Positions 44,365-53,908 of a stretch of DNA of 64,000 nucleotides are shown in pieces (position 1 is the first letter of the stretch; each line of letters opens with the position of its first letter). The notes beneath the pieces are model-generated. The model was not told the origin of the DNA. It saw nothing but the letters and a program-made list of their open reading frames with translations, and did not search any database. The translations under genes were made by a program, and so were the position numbers. The stretch is from Candidatus Aquabacterium excrementipullorum (lineage in GTDB: Bacteria > Pseudomonadota > Gammaproteobacteria > Burkholderiales > Burkholderiaceae_C): assembly GCA_019112875.1 (NCBI GenBank), contig DXIO01000147.1:28735-92734 (forward strand). Direction: 5' to 3'.

Positions 44365-46139
44365 CATCCCTTCATCGCGTGGCGGCGTGGACGCTGGTGG
44401 CGTCCGCAGCCTGGACGGCTTGCGATGCGCAGGCGTGGCGCTACACGATGCCGAATTCGGCGTCCCGTGAAGCCGAGGAGGCGGCTGAGCCAACCGCTCT
44501 TGCGAATGGCACCGTGGTGCTGGCCTCGGCCGAAGGCCGTGCCGTTTCGGGCATGTCCGTCTCTTTGTCGATGCCTGCGCGCATGCTGGCCAGTGCGGAA
44601 CCGCCTGCAGCGGGTGTCCGTCAGGCATCGGGCCCTGTGAGCGTGAGCCCGGTGAATGCCGGCGGCCGCTTCGATCTGGTGGTGAGCAACGCGCCGGCCT
44701 CGCAGGTGTTCCTGCAACTGGGCGCGGGCACGTCCTACAACATGTTGGTCTCGCCCGAAGTGACGGGCAATATCTCTGTCTCCCTGCGCAACACCACCGT
44801 TCCGGAGGCGCTTGAGACGTTGCGTGAACTGTTCGGATACGACTTCCGTGTGGCCTCCGGCAACCGGGTGTTCGTGTACCCCAATGTCGTACAGACCCGC
44901 CTGTTTCGCATCAACTACCTGCCAGGCCGCCGTCAGGGCACGTCCGACCTTCGGGTGAGTTCCAGCTCCATCACCAACACCTCCTCGGGGGGATCGAGCA
45001 CCTCGACCACGACCACGTCGCCCACTTCGTCGACGACGGCGATCGACACCTCTCAGGTACGCACCACCTCGGATGCCGATTTCTGGAAAGAGGTGCAGGT
45101 GTCGCTGACCACCATGATCGGCACGGAGGGCGGACGCAGCGTCGTGCTCAACCCGGCGGCCGGCGTGATCGTGGTCCGGGCCAACCCCGCCGAGCAACGG
45201 CAGGTGGAGAGCTATCTCAAGGCCATTCAGGTCAACATCTCTCGCCAGGTGATGCTGGAGGCCAAGATCATCGAGGTGCAACTGCAACGTGATTCGGCCA
45301 CGGGGGTGAACTGGTCGCTGTTCCGCAACGTGGGCAACGGCAAGACGGTGAACATCGGCAATGTGGGGCCGGGCGTCACGCTCAACCACAGTGGTGCCAT
45401 CAGCGACAGCAATGCAACGATCAATGCGGGTACCAGCATCGTCACTGGAGCCCTGGGCACAGGCTTCTATGGCCTGGCGTTCCAGTCAAGCACCTTCGCG
45501 GCCATGCTCTCGTTTCTGCAGACGCAAGGCGATGTGCAGGTGCTGTCCAGCCCCCGCATTGCCACGCTGAACAATCAGAAGGCCGTGCTCAAGGTCGGCA
45601 GTGACGAGCTGTTCGTGACGGGCGTGTCCAGCAGTACAACCACCTCTGGCAGCAGTTCGGTGACCACACCGACGCTGACCTTGCAGCCCTTCTTCAGCGG
45701 CATCTCGCTGGACGTGACCCCGCAGATTGACGATGAAGGCAATGTGATGCTGCATGTGCATCCAGCCATCAGCGTGGTCACCGAGAAGGACAAGAGCATC
45801 GACCTGGGCGAAATGGGCTCCTACCAGCTGCCCCTGGCCTCCAGCTCCATCAACGAGACGGACAGCATCGTGCGCGTCAAGAACGGCCACATCGTCGCCA
45901 TCGGCGGCCTGATGCGGCATGAGTCCTCGGCGGATCGCAGTGGTCTGCCGGGCCTGAGCGAGCTGCCCGGTGTAGGCGGCCTGTTCCGACAAAAGTCCAC
46001 ATCGACGAGTAAGCGTGAACTGGTGATTTTGATCAAGCCGACCGTGATCGGGGAAGATGGCAGCGGATGGACCAGCGATGAGCCGGTGACATCCATGCTG
46101 CCCGGGCCGCAGCCTGCACAGGCCCCCTCGGAGAACTGA
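44361..46139 (+). CDS. mshL: MSHA pilus secretin MshL (outer-membrane channel)
   Basis: This 592-residue protein forms the outer-membrane gate for the pilus. It has a signal sequence, a secretin/TonB short N-terminal domain near 110-165 (NMLVSPEVTGNISVSLRNTT, PEALETLRELFGYDFRVASG), a Ser/Thr-rich linker at about 195-235, an N1-type domain (GVIVVRANPAEQRQVESYLK), and the secretin pore at about 290-560 (VQVLSSPRIATLNNQKAVLK, LQPFFSGISLDVTPQIDDEG, and IVAIGGLMRHESSADRSGLP near the end). A Cys in the signal region (WTACDAQ) does not form a proper lipobox. mshE begins two bases after its stop. Confidence 0.92.
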   Translation: MTSLHRVAAWTLVASAAWTACDAQAWRYTMPNSASREAEEAAEPTALANGTVVLASAEGRAVSGMSVSLSMPARMLASAEPPAAGVRQASGPVSVSPVNAGGRFDLVVSNAPASQVFLQLGAGTSYNMLVSPEVTGNISVSLRNTTVPEALETLRELFGYDFRVASGNRVFVYPNVVQTRLFRINYLPGRRQGTSDLRVSSSSITNTSSGGSSTSTTTTSPTSSTTAIDTSQVRTTSDADFWKEVQVSLTTMIGTEGGRSVVLNPAAGVIVVRANPAEQRQVESYLKAIQVNISRQVMLEAKIIEVQLQRDSATGVNWSLFRNVGNGKTVNIGNVGPGVTLNHSGAISDSNATINAGTSIVTGALGTGFYGLAFQSSTFAAMLSFLQTQGDVQVLSSPRIATLNNQKAVLKVGSDELFVTGVSSSTTTSGSSSVTTPTLTLQPFFSGISLDVTPQIDDEGNVMLHVHPAISVVTEKDKSIDLGEMGSYQLPLASSSINETDSIVRVKNGHIVAIGGLMRHESSADRSGLPGLSELPGVGGLFRQKSTSTSKRELVILIKPTVIGEDGSGWTSDEPVTSMLPGPQPAQAPSEN

Positions 46140-46140
46140 G

Positions 46141-47850
46141 ATGCCGCGTCCGCAGCGATTCCGCCTGGGCGACCTGCTGGTCCAGGACCAGCTGATCACC
46201 GCCGAGCAGCTTGAGTTTGCCCTGGGCGAGCAAAAGCGCAGTGGCCGCAAGCTCGGCCGCGTGCTGATCGAGCATGGCTGGATCACCGAGGCGCAGATCG
46301 GCAAGGCGGTGGCGCGCCAACTGCATGCGCCCTACATCGACCTGGCCCATTATCCGCTGCGACCAGAACTGGCGCAGTTGCTGCCTGAGGCCCACGCGCG
46401 ACGCATGCGCGCCATCGTGCTGGACGATCCGCCCTCCGGCCTGATGGTCGGCATGGCCGACCCGACCGACATCTACGCCTTCGACGAGATCGGCCGCCTG
46501 CTCAAGCGCAGCATCGACCTGGCCGTGGTGGCCGAAAGCCACTTGCTCGCAGCCCTGGACCGCGTCTACCACAGCACGCAGGAAATCGAGGGCCTTGCAC
46601 GCGAGTTGACCAGTGAGCTCGCGGGCGTCGAAAGCGACCTTGGCGACCTGTTGGGCCTGGACACCTCCAGCAACGAAGACGCGCCCGTGGTGCGGCTGTT
46701 GTATTCGGTGTTCGAGCAGGCCCTGCGCCAGCGCGCCTCCGACATCCACATCGAGCCGCAGGAAAAGCAACTGCGCATCCGCTACCGCATCGACGGTGTG
46801 CTGCACGTGCAGACCGAAGCAGATGCCAAGATCGCGGGCGCCGTGGCCCTGCGCCTGAAGCTCATGTCAGGCCTGGACATTTCCGAGAAGCGCCTGCCGC
46901 AGGACGGGCGCTTCGCCGTGCGACTGAAGGATGGCACGGTCGACGTGCGGATCTCGACCATGCCGGCGCAGTACGGCGAATCGGTAGTGATGCGCCTGCT
47001 CAGCCAGAGCGCGGGCATCCTCGATCTGGATCGCCTGCGCATGCCCCCGCCCATGCTGGACGCGCTGCGCGAGTCGCTGGCCAAACCCAGCGGCATGATT
47101 CTGGTCACCGGTCCCACCGGCAGCGGCAAGACCACGACGCTGTACGCCTCGCTCAACGCACTCAACAGCCCCGAGCGCAAGATCATCACCGTCGAAGACC
47201 CGGTGGAATATCGGCTGCCTGGCCTGAACCAGGTGCAGGTGATGGAGAAGATCGAGCTGGATTTCGAGCGCGTGCTGCGCTCGGCCCTGCGCCAGGACCC
47301 GGATGTGATCCTGGTGGGCGAAATGCGTGACAAGAACACCGCCGAGATTGGTCTGCGCGCGGCCATGACGGGCCACTTGGTGCTCTCCACACTTCACACC
47401 AACGACGCGGCGTCGACGCCCGCGCGACTGATCGACATGGGCGTGCCGCGCTGGATGGTGGCGCTGTCGCTGCAATTGGTGGTGGCGCAGCGCCTGATCC
47501 GAACGCTCTGCAACAGCTGCGCGGAACCCATCGAGCCGACGCCGCAGGAAGAGGCCTGGCTGCGCAGCGTGATGGGTACCGATGTCGACCTGTCGGCCCT
47601 GCGCCGCGGACGCGGCTGCCCTGAGTGCAACCAGACCGGCTACCGAGGCCGCAGCGGCGTTTATGAGTTTCTGCAGATGACCTTGCCCCTGATTGAGGCG
47701 CTGGGCGTGGATGATCACAGCACCTTCGCGCAAGCCGCGCGTCGGCAGATGGATGGCAATACTTTGCGCCGCGATGCCGCGCGCATGGTGCTGCAAGGCC
47801 GCACCACGGTCGACGAGGCCATGGGCGTGAGCGTCCAGATCGACGAGTGA
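46141..47850 (+). CDS. mshE: MSHA pilus assembly ATPase MshE (GspE/PilB type)
   Basis: This 569-residue ATPase extends the pilus. The N-terminal MshEN domain has two consecutive motif copies, RFRLGDLLVQDQLITAEQLE and KLGRVLIEHGWITEAQIGKA, each followed by Ala/Gln positions of the cyclic di-GMP-binding motif. The ATPase domain has Walker A GPTGSGKTTTLYA, the Asp box around EKIELDFERVLRSALRQDPD, Walker B ILVGEMRD, the His box STLHTNDAAS, and a zinc tetracysteine (CNSC and CPEC). In V. cholerae this protein directly binds cyclic di-GMP. GGAG upstream supports the start. Confidence 0.94.
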   Translation: MPRPQRFRLGDLLVQDQLITAEQLEFALGEQKRSGRKLGRVLIEHGWITEAQIGKAVARQLHAPYIDLAHYPLRPELAQLLPEAHARRMRAIVLDDPPSGLMVGMADPTDIYAFDEIGRLLKRSIDLAVVAESHLLAALDRVYHSTQEIEGLARELTSELAGVESDLGDLLGLDTSSNEDAPVVRLLYSVFEQALRQRASDIHIEPQEKQLRIRYRIDGVLHVQTEADAKIAGAVALRLKLMSGLDISEKRLPQDGRFAVRLKDGTVDVRISTMPAQYGESVVMRLLSQSAGILDLDRLRMPPPMLDALRESLAKPSGMILVTGPTGSGKTTTLYASLNALNSPERKIITVEDPVEYRLPGLNQVQVMEKIELDFERVLRSALRQDPDVILVGEMRDKNTAEIGLRAAMTGHLVLSTLHTNDAASTPARLIDMGVPRWMVALSLQLVVAQRLIRTLCNSCAEPIEPTPQEEAWLRSVMGTDVDLSALRRGRGCPECNQTGYRGRSGVYEFLQMTLPLIEALGVDDHSTFAQAARRQMDGNTLRRDAARMVLQGRTTVDEAMGVSVQIDE

Positions 47851-47860
47851 GCCTGCTGCG

Positions 47861-49123
47861 ATGAGCCGCTTCACCTACACCGCGCGATCGCCCCTGGGGG
47901 TGGTCAATGGCGTTCAGGATGCCGCGTCGGCATCGGCGGTGGCGGACATCCTCACGTCCAAGGGCCTGACGCCGTTGAGCATCAAGCAGGATGGTGGCGG
48001 CTCATCTGCATCGGCGGGGCAGGGAGGCGCTGCAGGCGGCGGACTCAGCGGCCAGGTGAGCTTGCCCGGCTTCCTCGGCCCCAAGGTCACGCAGACCGAC
48101 CTGATGATCTTCACGCGGCAGATCCACACCTTGCTCAAAGCCGGGGTACCGATCCTGCGCGCATTGGCGGGTTTGCACGACACGGCCATCAATCCCGCGA
48201 TGAAGCAGACCTTGATGGACCTGCGGCGCAGCCTGGAGTCCGGTGTGGAGCTGTCATCGTCGATGGCGCTCAACCCCAAGGTGTTTGACAACTTCTATGT
48301 GTCGATGGTGAAGGTGGGCGAATCGTCCGGCCGGCTGGAAGAGGTTTTCCTGCGCCTGTTTGAGCACCTTGAATTCGAGGTCTTCATGCGCCAGCAGGTC
48401 AAGTCGGCCATGCGCTACCCGACCTTCGTGATCATCGCCATGGTGGCCGCGCTGGGCGTGATCAACGTGATGGTGATCCCGGCCTTTGCCAATGTGTTCA
48501 AGAGTTTCGGTGCCAACCTGCCGCTGCCCACGCGCATCCTGATGGCGACGTCCAACTTCACGATCAACCATGGCTGGTTGCTGTTGGTGATGGCGGTTGG
48601 GGCGTTCATTGGCTTTCGGATGTGGATCAAGACGCCGGAAGGCCGCATGGCCTGGCACAAGACCTTGCTGAAGATGCCGCTTGTAGGACCCATTGTCAGC
48701 AAGGCGGCTCTGGCCCGTTTTGCCCGCGCCTTTGCCCTGTCTCTGCGCAGCGGCGTGCCGCTGGAGCGCGCCTTGACCGGCGTGGCCTACACCGCCGACA
48801 ACGTCTACATGAGCTCGCGCATCGAGGCCTTGCGTGATTCCGTCACGCGGGGCGAGCCGCTGGCCCATGCCGCGGCCATGACGGGCATATTCACGCCCAT
48901 CGTGCTGCAGATGATCGCCATCGGCGAGGAAACCGGCATGGTCGATGACCTGCTCGAAGAGGTCGGCGATCTGTATGGCAACGAGGTGCAGTACGCCTTG
49001 AAGACCCTTTCCCAGCAGATCGAACCCATCCTGATCGTGTTCCTGGGTGTCGTGGTGCTGATCCTGGCGCTAGGGGTTTTCCTGCCCATGTGGGATTTGA
49101 GCAGCGTGGCGCTCAAGAAATGA
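47861..49123 (+). CDS. mshG: MSHA pilus inner-membrane platform protein MshG (GspF/PilC type)
   Basis: This 420-residue polytopic protein has two repeated GspF domains. The first is near 85-205 ([40 protein letters not shown]) and the second near 290-410 ([40 protein letters not shown]). Three membrane helices include [20 protein letters not shown] and the last [20 protein letters not shown]. It couples MshE motion to pilin insertion. It lies 10 bases after mshE; a hairpin and the pilin gene follow. Confidence 0.93.
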   Translation: MSRFTYTARSPLGVVNGVQDAASASAVADILTSKGLTPLSIKQDGGGSSASAGQGGAAGGGLSGQVSLPGFLGPKVTQTDLMIFTRQIHTLLKAGVPILRALAGLHDTAINPAMKQTLMDLRRSLESGVELSSSMALNPKVFDNFYVSMVKVGESSGRLEEVFLRLFEHLEFEVFMRQQVKSAMRYPTFVIIAMVAALGVINVMVIPAFANVFKSFGANLPLPTRILMATSNFTINHGWLLLVMAVGAFIGFRMWIKTPEGRMAWHKTLLKMPLVGPIVSKAALARFARAFALSLRSGVPLERALTGVAYTADNVYMSSRIEALRDSVTRGEPLAHAAAMTGIFTPIVLQMIAIGEETGMVDDLLEEVGDLYGNEVQYALKTLSQQIEPILIVFLGVVVLILALGVFLPMWDLSSVALKK

Positions 49124-49162
49124 AAAATGCGGACGAAATCCAAAACATCGTGCATCGACAAA

Positions 49163-49192
49163 GAGCCGGGATGCACGGTGGCTACCCGGCTC
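49163..49192 (+). other. Intercistronic hairpin between mshG and the pilin gene
   Basis: GAGCCGGG and CCCGGCTC pair with a 14-base loop. There is no U-tract. Such a stem just upstream of the pilin gene could mark mRNA processing or 5' protection that lets pilin be made in excess of its assembly proteins. Confidence 0.4.
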
Positions 49193-49224
49193 GACCACCT
49201 GACCCGAGAAGAGAGGTAAGACTC

Positions 49225-49644
49225 ATGAAGCGCGTTCAAACTGGTTTCACCATGATCGAACTGATCGTGGTCATTGTGATCCTGGGCATTCTGGCGGCTA
49301 CCGCGTTGCCGAAGTTCATCGATCTGAGTTCCGACGCCAAGAAGTCTGCCCTCAAGGGCATGGCGGGATCGGCCGGCAGTGCCATGACAATAAACTATGC
49401 CGGGTGCTCTGCGACCGGCAACAAGCATGCCACGGCTACCGATGCGGCCAAGTGCAAGCTCATCACCAACTGCAACCAGGTCGGTACGCTGGTTCAAGGT
49501 GGTTTGCCCGCTGACTACACCGTGGCGTCTCAGGATCTGACCACGACGAACGGCACCACGAATACCTGCGTGATGACACTGACCGGATACACCACGAGTT
49601 CCGACAACGAAGGCAACTTCACCGGCATCTCCGCGGGCAACTGA
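49225..49644 (+). CDS. mshA: MSHA-type major prepilin
   Basis: This 139-residue type IVa prepilin has a short leader MKRVQTG, prepilin peptidase cleavage before [20 protein letters not shown], and the conserved Glu at mature position 5. The rest of the helix ([20 protein letters not shown]) matches MshA pilins. Four cysteines (at GCSA, KCKL, NCNQ, TCVM) could form two disulfides in the globular head. It is the only short-leader pilin here, so I take it as the major subunit; MshA versus MshB cannot be told apart. GAGAGG eight bases upstream sets the start. Confidence 0.9.
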   Translation: MKRVQTGFTMIELIVVIVILGILAATALPKFIDLSSDAKKSALKGMAGSAGSAMTINYAGCSATGNKHATATDAAKCKLITNCNQVGTLVQGGLPADYTVASQDLTTTNGTTNTCVMTLTGYTTSSDNEGNFTGISAGN

Positions 49645-49706
49645 TGGTGAGGGGCGCGATGCCTTGGGTTCGCGCTGCTCGATTTCCACGCCGTCTTTGC
49701 CGCACC

Positions 49707-49745
49707 AGCCGTGCGCGGCGAATCGAAGGTTGCGGCGGCACGGCT
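49707..49745 (+). other. Inverted repeat downstream of the pilin gene
   Basis: AGCCGTGC and GCACGGCT pair across 23 bases, in the 164-base gap after the pilin and before the MshQ-like gene. A pyrimidine-rich run (TCTTCCTCTCC) follows. It may be a partial terminator that lowers readthrough into the minor pilin genes. Confidence 0.35.
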
Positions 49746-49808
49746 CTTCCTCTCCGCCCTATTTGAGAAGCCCCGCGCCGTCCCAGTCCTGTAAGCAAGG
49801 TGGTACGC

Positions 49809-52800
49809 ATGAACAGGATGACCCGGGTATGGGCCTGCGGGCGTAGAGTGGCGCTGGGTGTGCTGGGCTTCATCAGCCTGCATGCCCAGTCCGCGCTCGT
49901 GGCGGAATACCGCTTTGAGGAAACCTCCTATGCCGGCACGGCCGGTGAGGTGATCGACAGCTCCGGCAATGGCAACCACGGCACCATGGTCGGTGGCGTG
50001 ACATCTGTCGCAGGTGGTAAGGTCTGTAGGGGCATGTACGTGCCCCGCAACACCGATGCCACCATCCAGGCCTTCAACACCGGCATGGATGTCAACACGA
50101 TCGGCAACAAGGGCACCATTAGCTTCTGGTACAAGTCGGTCAAGACTGGTTCGGAACACCGGATGCTGTTCGATGCCTCGCCTTCCGCTGCGGGGCGCTT
50201 TTATCTGTACCGTGATGATGCCAACTCCGGCGTGGACCTGAACTTTCACGCCTCGGATGGTGGTGGCTCGCTGCGGGACGTCGACAAGCTCAACGCCGTC
50301 ACAGACGAGTCCTGGGCGCACATTGCCGTGACCTGGTCTTTCGCGGCAGGCAGCAGCGCGAGCCGCATGCGCCTGTATGTCGATGGTGTGCTCGACGATA
50401 CGGAGACCTACACCGTGTCTAGCGGCGCGCTCAATTCTGCCATTGGCAATCTGTTCTTTGGTGATCAGAGCAGCGCGTCCTACTACGCGGAAGTTCAGAA
50501 CTCGGCCTACGGCTACATCGATCAGATCCGCATCTACAACCACGAGTTGACGGCCAGCGAGGTGTCGACCGACATGTCGGCCTCGCCCACGTGCAGCAAT
50601 CTGCACCATCTGGTCATCACGACAGCCGCGGCTTCGGTTGCCGCAGGCGCCAGCACCACCTTCACCGTCAAGGCCTGTGCGGACGCTGCTTGCAGCACGC
50701 TGTACACCGGCGGGGTGAGCGGAACGCTGTCTTTGTCGGGCACGGGGCTGACAGTCAGCTACACCAGCGGCCCCGGCTTCACGATTGCGTCGGGCAGCTC
50801 GACGGCGACGGTGGTGGCCTCGGCCAGCCCGACGGGCACGCTCAATGTCTCGGCATCCGCCATTTCCCCGACACCGGTGACGACGCCTCTGGTGTATTGC
50901 GGTCTGGGGGTTACCGCCACCAGCAGCACCAGCTGCGCATTGCCGGTCACCTCGCAGCTGCATCACCTCGAGCTGACGTCGGCCAGTGCCAGCGGGCTGA
51001 CCTGCACTCCCAACACCTTCACGGTCAAGGCATGCCAGGATGCGGCCTGCTCGACCACTTATACCGGCGGCATCACCGGCAACCTGGCCTTGACCGGGAC
51101 GGGCGTGACCGTGAACTATCCCTCTGGGGCCGGGTTCACCATCGCATCGGGGAGCTCGTCCGCGACGGTGTCTGCGCAAGTGACCACGGCGGGTTCCGTG
51201 ACAGCCTCCCTGACGTCGCTGTCGCTCACCCCCTCGGGCAGTCCTCAGCTGTATTGCGGCATGGGCGCGGCGGCCTCAAGCTCCGGCACCTGCGCTTACG
51301 CCACGGCGTCGGCTGCCTTGCTGCTGTCCGCGGTCAACCATGCCGCGGAGGCATCCTCCACGTTGACCGTGAGTGCGGTTCGTGCGTCGGACAACGCCAC
51401 AACGTGCATCCCGGCTTTTGCCAGTGTGAGCAAGTCGGTCACACTCAAATGCGCCTATGGCAACCCCACGAGCGGGACACTGCCGGTGCGGGTGGGCGGC
51501 ACAGCCCTCAACAGCGGGGCCAATGCTGCGGCAGCCTGTGATGCAGGCGGCCGCAGCATCTCGCTGAGCTTCAATGCGTCCGGCACCGCCAGCGCCACGC
51601 TGCAGTATGCCGATGTGGGACAGATGACGGTGAGCGGCAGCTACACCGGAAGCTCGGGGTCGGAGACGGGCTTGAGCATGGCGGGCAGCACCACCTTCAT
51701 CGCCTTGCCGGCATCCTTGGCGATCAGCGGTGTGACGGCGGGGCCTGTCAAGGCCGGCAGCAGCTTCGGCGCGACGGTGACGGCACGCAACAGCGCGGGC
51801 AACGCGGCCCCCAACTTCGGCAAGGAAGCCACGCCGGCCACCGTGACACTGGGCTTCACCAAAGCCAAGCCCGTGGGCGGCTTCAATGGCACGTTCAGCG
51901 GCTCGCTGGGCACCTTCAGCGGCGGAATCGCATCGGCCACCAACCTGAGCTGGTCTGAAGTGGGCCATGGCGACCTGAGTGCCGCGCTGACGGGTGGCAC
52001 CTACTTGGGCGTGAGCAACCCATTGTCGACCAGCACCGGCAGTGCGGGTTCCGTGGGCGCGTTCATTCCCCATCATTACGCGGTGACCACGACGGATGCC
52101 TGCGGTGCGTTCACCTTCAGTGGCCAGCCTTTCGGCGTCAAGGTCACGGCCTACAACGCGGCCAATGGTGTCACCCAGAATTTCGATGGCACTGGCAGCA
52201 TGACGCCGATCCAGGCGGTCGCGCTGACCCTGTCCGCCGCGAGCAACAGCGCAGGCATCGCCGGAACGCTGGCCAATGGCGCCGTGGCGGCCTCCAGCTT
52301 CACGAAAGGGGTGGCGGACATCACGGCGCTGTCGGCTTCGCCCGTACCGCCGAACTTCACCTTCACCAACAAGCCGGCCGCGCCCACCACGATCAGCCTG
52401 CGTGCCACGGATGGCAGCGGCATCACGTCCAGTGGCTACTCGGAGGGGGCGGTGATCCTGCGCAGTGGCCGGCTCAAGTTGTTCAACAAGTTCGGGTCCG
52501 AGAAGCAGGATCTCAAGGTGGACGCGCATTCGCAATACTGGACCGGCCGGGCCTGGGTGATCAATGCGCTGGACAACTGCACCAAGGTGCCCACGGCCTC
52601 CATGGCCTTGTCCAACTACCAGGACAACAGGGGGGTGGCCACCGCGACCTGGACCACGGCACCTGCCGGGCAGCTGAGCATCGCCGGCGGAAAGGGCCAG
52701 ATCAGCTTCTCCACACCGAGTTCAGCCAAGCCCGGCAGTGTGGATCTGGCGTTGAACCTGGGCAACACTGCGACCGACCAATCCTGCCTGAGCGCCCATC

Positions 52801-52949
52801 CTGGCACCACCGCCGCGAAGCAGGACTGGTTGCGGGGGCACAATGGCAGCTGCTCGGCTTCGGCGGACCGTGACCCATCCGCCCGGCTGACCTTCGGTAT
52901 CTACAGCCCGGAAACCGTCAAGACCATCCATGCCAGGGAACTCTTCTGA
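49809..52949 (+). CDS. mshQ: MshQ-like surface protein 1: LamG domain, Ig-like modules, DUF6701
   Basis: This 1,046-residue exported protein has a signal peptide (VALGVLGFISLHAQSA). A LamG/concanavalin-like domain lies at about 30-255 (EVIDSSGNGNHGTMVGG, TISFWYKSVKTG, RMRLYVDGVLDDTETYTV, YGYIDQIRIYNHELT). Two similar Ig-like modules follow at about 264-380 and 383-495, each starting LHHL and containing FTVKAC.DAACST. The C-terminal half (about 500-1046) is DUF6701, ending SARLTFGIYSPETVKTIHAR. MshQ of Vibrio has the same plan. It is a likely pilus-associated adhesin. AAGG upstream supports ATG 49809. Confidence 0.88.
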   Translation: MNRMTRVWACGRRVALGVLGFISLHAQSALVAEYRFEETSYAGTAGEVIDSSGNGNHGTMVGGVTSVAGGKVCRGMYVPRNTDATIQAFNTGMDVNTIGNKGTISFWYKSVKTGSEHRMLFDASPSAAGRFYLYRDDANSGVDLNFHASDGGGSLRDVDKLNAVTDESWAHIAVTWSFAAGSSASRMRLYVDGVLDDTETYTVSSGALNSAIGNLFFGDQSSASYYAEVQNSAYGYIDQIRIYNHELTASEVSTDMSASPTCSNLHHLVITTAAASVAAGASTTFTVKACADAACSTLYTGGVSGTLSLSGTGLTVSYTSGPGFTIASGSSTATVVASASPTGTLNVSASAISPTPVTTPLVYCGLGVTATSSTSCALPVTSQLHHLELTSASASGLTCTPNTFTVKACQDAACSTTYTGGITGNLALTGTGVTVNYPSGAGFTIASGSSSATVSAQVTTAGSVTASLTSLSLTPSGSPQLYCGMGAAASSSGTCAYATASAALLLSAVNHAAEASSTLTVSAVRASDNATTCIPAFASVSKSVTLKCAYGNPTSGTLPVRVGGTALNSGANAAAACDAGGRSISLSFNASGTASATLQYADVGQMTVSGSYTGSSGSETGLSMAGSTTFIALPASLAISGVTAGPVKAGSSFGATVTARNSAGNAAPNFGKEATPATVTLGFTKAKPVGGFNGTFSGSLGTFSGGIASATNLSWSEVGHGDLSAALTGGTYLGVSNPLSTSTGSAGSVGAFIPHHYAVTTTDACGAFTFSGQPFGVKVTAYNAANGVTQNFDGTGSMTPIQAVALTLSAASNSAGIAGTLANGAVAASSFTKGVADITALSASPVPPNFTFTNKPAAPTTISLRATDGSGITSSGYSEGAVILRSGRLKLFNKFGSEKQDLKVDAHSQYWTGRAWVINALDNCTKVPTASMALSNYQDNRGVATATWTTAPAGQLSIAGGKGQISFSTPSSAKPGSVDLALNLGNTATDQSCLSAHPGTTAAKQDWLRGHNGSCSASADRDPSARLTFGIYSPETVKTIHARELF

Positions 52950-53436
52950 CGCTTGCCATGTCGCTGCCCCGCGGTTCCGGGGGTTCACGCTGCCTGAACT
53001 GCTGATCGTGATGATCCTGGCGGGTATCGTGGCCGCCTTCGTGATTCCAAAGCTCGATGCCATCATGGGCGTGCGCACGGATGCCTGGCGCGACCAGTTG
53101 ACGGCGGCGCTGCGTTATGCCCAGAAGACCGCGGTGTCTCATCGGCGGCTTGTGTGCATGGATGTCGCAGGCACGAGCATCACCCTGAACATAGCGACCA
53201 CACGTGCGGCGACATCCTGCAATACCGGATTGGCGGGGCCGGTCGGTTCATCCGAGTTCGGTACCAGTGATTCCAGTTCTGTCAGTGTGTCAGTCTCTCC
53301 AGCGGGCACACTCTATTTTCAGGCGGATGGGCGTGTCACGACCGATGGCGCGGGCGCGACGACAACCACCCGGGTCTTCACCATCTCGGGCACGAACGCC
53401 CTGACCCTGTATGGAGAGACCGGCTATGCGGAATGA
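52930..53436 (+). CDS. mshC: MSHA minor pilin MshC (GspH/FimT-like)
   Basis: This 168-residue minor prepilin has a long leader (MPGNSSDACHVAAPRFRG) and cleavage before FTLPELLIVMILAGIVAAFV. Glu5 is present. It continues VIPKLDAIMGVRTDAWRDQL and AALRYAQKTAVSHRRLVCMD, matching GspH/FimT pseudopilins. The globular part is beta-rich. It overlaps the MshQ-like gene by 20 bases and the mshD gene by 11, so it is translationally coupled. It should sit in the priming/tip complex. Confidence 0.86.
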   Translation: MPGNSSDACHVAAPRFRGFTLPELLIVMILAGIVAAFVIPKLDAIMGVRTDAWRDQLTAALRYAQKTAVSHRRLVCMDVAGTSITLNIATTRAATSCNTGLAGPVGSSEFGTSDSSSVSVSVSPAGTLYFQADGRVTTDGAGATTTTRVFTISGTNALTLYGETGYAE

Positions 53437-53908
53437 CCTTCCGCAGTGGCGAAAGCCCATCAACAGACGCGGCTTCACGTTGGTCGAGATGCTCTTGGCC
53501 ATCGTGATCATCGGCATCGGCGTGGCGGGCGTGCTGATGGCCTTCAGCGCCACGGTCAAGAACAGTTCCGATCCTGTGGTCAACAAGCAGCTGTTGGCGA
53601 TCGCCGAGGAGATGATCGAGGAGGTGGAACTCAAGCCCTTCAGCTCCAGCATTGCGTCGACCAGCGCTGGTTGCGCCCGTTCCGGTTTCATGAAGATATC
53701 CGACTACAACAATTACGCCACCAATAACCAGATCTGCGACATCGATGGCGTTCCCATTGCCGCTTTGTCCGGCTATTCGGTGCTGGTCAAGACGGAGGCT
53801 GTCGCCATCGGAGGCGTGTCTGCTGCTTTGCGGATCACGGTGAGGGCCAGCCGCAGTACCGACAGCATCACGCTGGTGTCCTGGCGAACCAACTACGCGG
53901 CACCATGA
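53426..53908 (+). CDS. mshD: MSHA minor pilin MshD (PilV/GspI-like)
   Basis: This 160-residue prepilin has leader MRNDLPQWRKPINRRG and cleavage before FTLVEMLLAIVIIGIGVAGV, with Glu5. The following MAFSATVKNSSDPVVNKQLL and AIAEEMIEEVELKPF match the PilV/MshD pattern. The head includes two cysteines (GCARSG, QICDID). The ATG at 53426 follows GGAGAG by seven bases and is preferred over 53411. The stop overlaps the mshO start by four bases. Confidence 0.86.
   Translation: MRNDLPQWRKPINRRGFTLVEMLLAIVIIGIGVAGVLMAFSATVKNSSDPVVNKQLLAIAEEMIEEVELKPFSSSIASTSAGCARSGFMKISDYNNYATNNQICDIDGVPIAALSGYSVLVKTEAVAIGGVSAALRITVRASRSTDSITLVSWRTNYAAP

Noticed and set aside
41616..49123. Type II secretion system instead of a pilus
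   Set aside because: The MshI, MshJ, MshK and MshEN-domain features, a short-leader major pilin and MshO, MshP and MshQ homologues identify an MSHA pilus rather than a Gsp system.
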